From: Spizellomyces sp. 'palustris'
Taxonomy: Eukaryota; Chytridiomycota; Chytridiomycetes; Spizellomycetales; Spizellomycetaceae
NCBI GenBank assembly: GCA_006535965.1
Contig: QEAR01000090.1
Location: forward strand, 1-64,000
Direction: 5' to 3'
DNA: 64,000 nt
Shown here one piece after another: positions 51,263 to 64,000 of the stretch. Below the pieces are notes generated by a model. The model searched no databases and was not told the DNA's origin. It worked only from the letters and a program-made list of their open reading frames with translations. The translations under genes and the position numbers were made by a program. Numbering within the stretch: the first letter of the stretch is position 1; every line of letters starts with the position of its first letter.

Positions 51263-52455
51263 TTATTGGCGAGAACCACCCATTGGAATCCACGTCTCTT
51301 CATTCCTATTCAACCGTTCAGTCGACACAGAGGGTGTCCTTTCCTCATCATTCCTCAGACTTTCCTGGCCCATTGGTATTGCAAATTCCCCATTTCCCGT
51401 CTTTGTTGCCCCTTCCGTATGCCCTCCATTGCTAATTGTCCCGCTTCCCACGCCATCAAAATTATGGCCACGACTCACCCCAGTAGCCAGCCGGTCGGTT
51501 TCAGCAGCTCCTCGTTGGTATGATGGCACCACGCCTTCAATAACCGCGCAATGGTATCGGTAATTGTAGGTTGCGACGATAGCACCAACAACTCCGCCGA
51601 CAAAAACGTCTTGCCAGCGATGCCAGTAATCATCAACGCGGGATATTGAGATGAGAAAGGCTAATATAATAGGTAAAACCGTAATGATATATTTTGGCGC
51701 GAGTGGAGCACGTTGAAAATCGAGATGCCGTGAAAGGTAGAGCGCTAGGAATCCAAGGCCAGCCCAAGAGACTAATGGCGATATTATTATCAGCCTTAAA
51801 GGAACGACGCCAAAGGTGGATAACTCGATACGTACGACTAGAATGCCCACTGAAAAAGCTCTTTCTGCCTTCCTTGACCTCCTTTTCGTCACCAGTACAG
51901 TATGCCACCATCCGCAGGGGATCATTCTCGACCAGGACGGGTTTACATCGGCTCAGAAAGTCTGGCCGCAGTCCACCAGTGGTGATTTTAACAACTTGGG
52001 TGAATAGGAGAGTGAACGCCAAAGCAACGCATAACCCTAGCGTGTATGTGCACATACAAGTGCGAACTAGTCAACCAATAGTAAATGAAAAGAAAAACGC
52101 ACACAGCCTTACCTAATAACGACATGTGAGCGTCAAATACACTCCTCTTGAATAGCAGAGATATAACCAATATGAAAACTACGGGCACTCCCACAGCCAG
52201 AACAGCCAACAGCCAGCTCGGCACAGTTTCGTTCTTGTGAGGATATGCAATGGAAATATCGGAGGCGAAAGCGACTCGCTGAAATGGCTGGACCAGTTCC
52301 AAAAGTGCAGCAGCGACAGCCAACAAAACAACGGCAACTATGGAATTTGTACAATGAATACCAAAATTTAGCGCATTGAAATCCTTCACATAACGTACCC
52401 CACTCCCAAACACACTCTTTAATGAGATGCCACAAGTTGTTTGTGCGTATTGCAT
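51263..52455 (-). CDS. PAP2 family lipid phosphate phosphatase, multi-pass membrane
   Basis: Dephosphorylates phosphatidate, diacylglycerol pyrophosphate or lysolipid phosphates (Dpp1/Lpp1/PLPP type). Three exons. Several membrane helices: FHSIVAVVLLAVAAALLELV region, WLLAVLAVGVPVVFILVISL, GLCVALAFTLLFTQVV, GLGFLALYLSRHL, YIITVLPIILAFLISIS. Catalytic motifs: KITTGGLRP (Kx6RP), FFSGHSS (usual PSGH, here with Phe in place of Pro) and SRVDDYWHRWQD (SRx5Hx3D). All catalytic residues (Lys, Arg, Ser, His, Arg, His, Asp) are present. I chose the Met at 52455 (MQYAQTTCGISLKSV); the frame is open to 52641 but that extension has no family character. C-terminal tail is hydrophilic (about 80 residues), cytosolic. 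Confidence 0.9.
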
Positions 52456-54615
52456 ACAGGACGTGTGCCCGTGCCGGCATGTTGAGCGGTGATATCGGTC
52501 GTGAAGGAATAGTGAATTTGCTGGCGCCGTTTGCGTTGAGGAGAGCGCGGAGGGCTTTTGGAAGATCGGAGCTCCTTTTATTGAAGGCTGATGTAACTCA
52601 CGTGCGTAAACGTCATTGTAACGTATACCCAGTGGAGGCACTTTGGAATTATTCCATTTTCTTTTGTTGTGGGGGTTCAGGACGACGACGGAACGACGTC
52701 CATGGCGGAGGAAAACAAAGGCAAATGGAGGTGCGAATGACCCAGGTGATGTAACGACGATTCAAGTGGACATTTTTCCCTAAGTCTCTTGTTTGCTTTC
52801 CAGCAGTCTCCCTCTTGTTTGTTTCTTGCGGACTGGGGCATAGCCACCAAAAAGACAAGTTTGTTGATGCATCTAAAAGACAGGATGCATGAGAATCTCC
52901 ACAGGTTCTAGCTGCACATGCCTGAGCGATAACCCCAGGGGCAGACGGTCAAAACACTTGGTCCTGTGCCTTATGTCTAACCCATCGTTCCTGTAGTTCA
53001 TGCCAGAAGTTAGGCCCTAGCCAACTCTCCACAAATTCTAATCTGTATTTTCTCAATGATGGCTGCTTCTTGAAAGTATTTGTTGAGCCTGTTGAAGCCA
53101 AATCTTGGTAAGGAAGGGGCAAATATGCCCAGAAAATGAACGTTGGGACCTTGCCCCGCAGATGCTAATGGGGGCACCATCAGCGTTCGAGGCTATTATA
53201 TGTGAACATTTAAAAGGAATCCATGTCTTCTTCACCTGTGAAATACACCTCATTGGGGATGACGGCCCAAACCCTCACTCGGCCTGCTTCACCCATGGGT
53301 GCAAAAAGTCCGAGAAAACATTGTAAAGCAGGAATTGTTACAACGTAAGTGCTAGGTTGTTTTCTTGATTGATGCTTTCGCATCTGTACCTTTGCTGCTT
53401 GGCTGCAGTACTAGACTCGTAATTAAGGCTGTGCACATGCTGTGACAGTCTGCTCTGCGTCGTCTATCCTTTGCTTGTGCGGCCAGTATAACACACGCAG
53501 GCTTGGTTATCTCAAAAGTGCAGCACAACAATTCCGTTGCAATATGCAAGCTGATCCATGTGTGGAGCAAGACTTCCTACCTAGTAGGAGGTGACAGTCC
53601 ACGCACGATACCAGCGCAAAACAGTGCCCAAGTCACCTATTCTGATGACTCTGCTTGTTGATGGGATTATAGCATTTGAGCACCATTTCATAGAAACATG
53701 ATTCTTCTGAAGAGGATGATGTGCCGCTTAAACTCCTTTGACACAGCTTGGTCTGAGCTGCTGGAAAAGTCATAACGGTCATGTCCTCGTATGGTTGCTT
53801 CCCATCCAAAATACGTAGACTCTCCAAGCACAAGCAGCGATAGAAAACAACTGAAAAGCCCTTTTACACTGTCCGAAATGAATTGAGACCGCTGTCATCG
53901 TCCTTGGATATAGAGAGATGTTTCTTGCACCAAAGAGAGCCTCTTCGCAGCACAACACACAAGCCAAACGTACCAATGTCATCGGACGAGTACTGCATGC
54001 CTCTACATAAGAGCAGCCAGACCCAAAACCATCTCTACTGCTCTTGTTTTGCAAACCGCTGGCGGACCTCATCGAAAGCGATGGGCAAGAAAAAACAAAA
54101 CGAAATGCAAAGGTTGCCCTTTTATAGCGTGGCGGCACCAAGGTCACGGGGGCGTCAGGCCCCTTTAATTGAGGGCGCAAGCCAACTTAGCTCTTTCGAC
54201 GTGCCATCGTGTCCTCCATTTCCTTCCAACAACTTTTGCCCACACGTTACATTTACTAGCGGTGGACGGGAGTTTGACGACTCCTCATAGCGGGACGTCA
54301 GGTATCCTGCGGTAAGCGGCAGCAGAGATTCCAGAGACACACTCTTCATCTTGTGCGTTTCGAATAAGCAGCACAGCACAATTTGACCAAGTCACCCCAC
54401 CGATGGGTGCAGAATTGCTTGACGCATTATTCTCTCCTCAAGCGCTTCTTTGGAGTATCATTGTTGAGGCATCGCCAGTGTTTTCATCAGCCTTGGAGGA
54501 CTGTTCGACTCAGCTTTCCACGCCGGTTCGCGCGGAGCTGCGACCTTCGCAGAGCCCGTCCTCTGGCAAGATGATATAACTTTGAGAGGCATTTCATTCT
54601 CGTTACAACGTTGTC
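52456..54615. other. Gene-poor gap upstream of Yak1
   Basis: The longest gap in the window, about 2.2 kb. Only short frames occur. Minus-strand stretches around 53000-53150 (SLRKYRLEFVESWLG, FWHELQERWVRHKAQDQ) and 53640-53830 (ILDGKQPYEDMTVMTFPAAQ) look protein-like but are interrupted by stops, with no splice pattern. They might be remains of a decayed gene or mobile element; I cannot name a family. The part closest to 54615 should be the Yak1 promoter. Confidence 0.4.
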
Positions 54616-60480
<5,865 letters not shown>

Positions 60481-61960
60481 CTAGATAGGTAGGAAGATAT
60501 AAAATTTGGAATTAACAATAGGGGGCTGTAAGACACGATTGGAAGAATGTGACTTTTGACCTAGACATGCACGCTCTGGTCTGAGGGAGCTGTGTGGAGG
60601 CCGTGGTAGCTTGTATGTGCTTTGTTTTTATTTTTATTGGAAACGAATTCACGCGGACAGCTTCAAAGTGGGTACGCCTATGGACAAAATTTTCTTTTAT
60701 AACTTTGGGCAGCTCGCTAGGGATATTTGCCAGTTTGGCATTCCGTTCCTGTCTGGCATAAGGATCCAGCAAATATGAATTGTCCTAATGCGAAATGCTG
60801 GGGGACAGGATGGCCGCCAAAAACTGTACTTCAGGGTAGCAATTAAGCACTTGGTAAGATGTTGATGGTCATTCCTGATTCTCTAATTTACCAATGCCGT
60901 AATTCAGACGTAAATTGTTTCGTTGACCAGTACATAAAGTCTCTCTACCTAGAAACTATCTCTTCCTGAATACAGGATCGGGCAAGCATATCATTCACCA
61001 CCCCATCCTAACCAGTTCTTCAAAAAACCGTCAACCACATCCTGCTAGTTTGATATAGTGTTATCCCATAGATAAGGAAGAAGCTTTTCGCCGCATCTTT
61101 TGCACAAACCTTTCCTCCCGGCTTTCCGTTAGATTGACGGGATGGCAGTCCACTCTGTCTGCTTGAGCCCTCCGTTGATGGCGACAAAGCAGAGCTTGGA
61201 GTCCTCATTGAGGTTGCCGAATCCGGGCTATTCGGGCTTGATGGACCCGGACGGGTATGATTCATGCGGGATGAGATGGTTACTCTCAGGATGTCCATGA
61301 CCCACTCCCCGTGAAAGGTTGCAGGAGGAGAAAAAAAAATAACGAACGACAGAAACAAGAAATGTTCAATCGACGTCCCGTCCGACGTGGTTCCGGCCGC
61401 TAGTGACGAATACAAAGTACGGCATTCACCGGTTTAAAATTCAGCTTGCAGGTCGTAAACGTTTTGCAGAACACTAGAGTTTTCTGCGTTATTTGTGGTT
61501 GAGCGCCTCACAATTGGGGTTGACCAGTGCGCGTCTCGCATAATCAAAAACCTGGCGCGGTTGCGCAGCGCAGGCGTTGAAACCGTTTGTTTTTCGCTGT
61601 GTGTTTGGAGGAGAGAAACTGTCGTACAGCAAGCCCAAAGGAACGTTGCGAATATTTGCTCAGCACTGTGCAGCAAGCCAATGAACCTTCCAGTAGAGGT
61701 AGCTTTGGTGTTCCGGTGATATTTTACGCTTAAGTCATGCATTCAAATGGTCCATGTTCTGACCGCTGAATGACAAGCAAAGGAAGATGGTAGGCAATGT
61801 CTATCATCATCACACCGACTGCTTGGGGAGAAATACATGGGTTGCAGTCGCTACTGTACAGTTCCTTTATGTATTCCTGCCAAAGACACACAAATAATGA
61901 CTACAGAAAAGGTTACCAGATGGCATCCCGAATTAGTTCCAGCGTATATACAAGTAACTT
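60481..61960. other. Convergent gap between Yak1 and the lebercilin-like gene
   Basis: About 1.5 kb, including both 3' UTRs. One minus-strand frame, 61020-61298 (Met, DILRVTISSRMNHTRPGPSS, then PNSPDSATSMRTPSSALSPS), is Ser/Pro-rich and could be a small hypothetical protein; I give it about one chance in four. Other frames have no protein character. Confidence 0.4.
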
Positions 61961-64000
61961 TCATTCTGATCTCAACCAAAGGGGAGTTGCTTTGGACTTC
62001 TCCTCTCCAAGTGACGATGAACTAGCTAAAAGTGACCCAGCATTTCCTGCTAATGATACATCTCTCTGACTTCCACGCCCTCGTCCGTTTCTAGATTCTG
62101 CAAAGTTTGGCAAGTAACCGCCGTTTAACTTTTCACTTGACGACGTGGTGGAAAAATTCCCTGAAGTATTGTTATGCGACGAGGTTTTCGTCAAAAAATC
62201 CAATTTATGTGATTTCGCAGGTGTGGTAGTGTGTGAAATCTGTGAGGCCGTGACTTCGGAAAGTTGTTCATGACTGGACGGTTTCGCCAACTCCATCTCT
62301 GGGTGCTGTTTATCAGCAAGATCTGGCAGTGTGATCAGGAACGTATTTGAACTCCTGACTGAGCCGGACCTCAGTAGCTCCTGCTTGGCCGCGGGAATAG
62401 TGGTTGCAGACGGAGCCCCATCTTGTAGAGCTTCGTAACTAGCGTGTTGTGCTGGTTTCAGTGTTGCTTCAAGAGATTTCTTTGCGTTCATTGGCAATGC
62501 GTCTTGTTGCGGCTCCAGCGAGGCCGTGGGGTTTGAGGTTGGTACAGGTGCAAACAGATTAGGTTTGTGAATACTGGATTGTACGATAAGAGTCTTGGCC
62601 TGCAAGCTCGGTTTTGACAATGCGCTAGTGAGATTTCCTTCCAGGTAGGTGTCTTGAATTGCAACTGGAGGTGGTGTATCCATGTCTGGGCTCGCCTGAA
62701 TTGTCGATTTTTTACCCAAGGTCAGATGTTTGTTGACGGGTTTCGCAGATTGAAATGCCATATCATGAACGACTTGTGACTTTTCTTCCCCCCTTTCTGC
62801 AGATTCTTCTACTATTCCGCTGATCTCCTCCTCGTAGGTCCTACCATTAGTGAGATCCAGGTCCTTTCGTTTTTCCGGAACTGAAGCATGAGACTCCTGC
62901 TGAGGTTTATCCGCTACTCGAGCCTCATTCGTCCTCGCTGTCGCTTTTAGGTGACTGGGAGAGAGGGACCGCGTGTCAGCTCTAGCTTTCTGCCTCTTCC
63001 CAATTCGGCCATCAAGGCTCTTCCGGACAGAAGGAATAGCTTTATGCCCGGCCGCTGGGCGCTGGAAGCTTTTGGCATGACTTTTTTCTTCGGTCCACTG
63101 GTGCTGAGCTTTCGTTTCATAGTTATCGCTGTGACTTGGTTTCCGCCTTTGTCGGGCACCCGCTTGCGCATAGATAGATAATGCAGCATTCTCACGCTCA
63201 CGATCCTTTGCAAAATCATCAAGTCAGTACGATCTATTCTACCTAGCAAATACATGCGGCGGTTACTTGAATGTACCTGCAATTTATGCACATTCGTCTG
63301 GTACTTTTCACGGAGTTCCTCCAATTCTGTCTGTTTGCCATAGTCAAATTGGATGTGAGTTATTGGACGTCCTGCTGGACAAAACGGCTTCTTCTCACCT
63401 GCAACAAGACAATCTTCTTGTTTGCCTCTCGCAGATCACCGCTTTTTGCACCTTGTGTGTGCTTCAATGTTTTTTCGAGCTCCTGTAATGGAGTGAAAGG
63501 AATGGGGTTAGCTTCACCTGGGGTTGAGCTTAAAAATCCCTTTCATACAAACCGCAATAGTATGGTCCCGGGTTACTACATCTTTTCTCAGTCTTTCAAC
63601 CTCATCCTTCAGTTTATTGCTGTTCTCCAATTTCCTATTCTTGATCATCGCTTGCATTGTGTGCACAAGCGTATGTAAGCGAACATTTTCTGCAACCTGC
63701 GCCTGTGCGTTGCGTTCGATGTGTCCCAGACGCTCTTTGTCACGCTGCCGCTCTGTCTATAAATGATACGTTATTGCTCGCCAAAGCAAAAAAAAACTTT
63801 TGCCTGTAAGCGTATCTGAGAAGATTACAAACCTTCAGCACGCGCAACTCATCGTTTAATGACCTAACAAGAGCTGGTAATTCGCCCTGTTCCTTTCCCA
63901 TCTGCTGAATAGCTTTATCTTGACGCTGCGTTACCTACCAGCATGCAAAACTCGCTAAGATATGACTATTGCGTCGTAGAATGCATCCAATAATTAACGT
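61961..64000 (-). CDS. Lebercilin-like flagellar coiled-coil protein (5' end beyond window)
   Basis: Partial: the N-terminal exons lie beyond base 64000. The first exon seen reads VTQRQDKAIQQMGKEQGELP then ALVRSLNDELRVLK, followed by TERQRDKERLGHIERNAQAQ, VAENVRLHTLVHTMQAMIKN, KLKDEVERLRKDVVTRDHTI, ELEKTLKHTQGAKSGDLREA, and EELREKYQTNVHKLQ. The order 'RQ.KAL...E..LP.L...H..E.RVLK' then 'R...L..LE+.LE' is the lebercilin (LCA5) domain, a protein that travels with intraflagellar transport in animals. The C-terminal half is disordered and Lys/Ser-rich (GHKAIPSVRKSLDGRIGKRQ; TYEEEISGIVEESAERG; NGGYLPNFAESRNGRGRGSQ), ending LWLRSE. Five short introns. Assigned by pattern only. Confidence 0.65.

Noticed and set aside
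52900-53900. Idea that the gap holds a named DNA transposon
   Set aside because: No transposase motif, terminal inverted repeat or target duplication could be seen; fragments are too broken to classify.

Overview
This is nuclear DNA from a compact eukaryotic genome, most likely a zoosporic (flagellated) early-diverging fungus such as a chytrid-grade lineage. The fungal signs are a Met2-type homoserine O-acetyltransferase, an SAM-RA-SH3-SH3 adaptor of the Ste50/Ubc2 type, a Gbp2/Hrb1-like RRM protein, a Siw14-type phosphatase, a Yak1 kinase and an Snx41/Atg20-type sorting nexin. The flagellum signs are a CCDC81-like protein with two HU-type domains and a lebercilin-like coiled coil. Introns are short (about 35-120 nt), mostly GT-AG, and almost every gene has several. 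No taxon can be named from sequence alone.

Layout: 1-1238 no gene seen; CCDC81-like (+) 1239-3761; TAF3 (-) 3876-5704; ribose-5-phosphate isomerase (+) 5932-6960; NAP1 (-) 7306-9159; CSN3 (+) 10033-11363; small membrane protein (-) 11713-11910; Bre1 (-) 12144-15787; unknown small gene (-) about 15769-16181; TBC RabGAP (-) 16399-18343; RPL39 (+) 18685-19244; Ste50/Ubc2-like adaptor (-) 19490-22209; RNF5/RNF185-type E3 (+) 22377-23339; Rad26/CSB (-) 23992-28495; four-RRM protein (+) 29168-30656; peroxisomal dienoyl-CoA reductase (+) 30935-32330; Met2 (-) 32478-about 34238; Snx41-like (+) 34822-36491; MED18 (-) 36640-37887; cysteine-rich protein of unknown function (+) 38123-40891; Siw14-like phosphatase (+) 41069-41975; a very large MyTH4-FERM myosin (-) 42093-50094; PAP2 lipid phosphatase (-) 51263-52455; gene-poor gap to 54615; Yak1 (+) 54616-60480; gap; lebercilin-like gene (-) 61961 to beyond the window end.

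Genes are packed mostly as alternating divergent and convergent pairs, several with under 250 bp between start codons (TAF3/isomerase, adaptor/RNF5-like) or under 150 bp between stop codons (CCDC81/TAF3, Siw14/myosin, Snx41/MED18, reductase/Met2). There are no operons. By theme the window holds chromatin and transcription (TAF3, NAP1, Bre1, Rad26, MED18), ubiquitin and signalosome (CSN3, RNF5-like, Bre1), membrane traffic and lipid (TBC, Snx41, PAP2), signalling (adaptor, Siw14-like, Yak1), metabolism (isomerase, Met2, dienoyl-CoA reductase) and cytoskeleton/flagellum (CCDC81, lebercilin-like, myosin). The most unusual gene is the myosin, with motor, IQ motifs and two successive MyTH4-FERM cassettes, an architecture typical of animal and amoebozoan filopodial or stereociliary myosins and absent from familiar yeasts and moulds. 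No tRNA, rRNA, CRISPR or intact mobile element was recognised.
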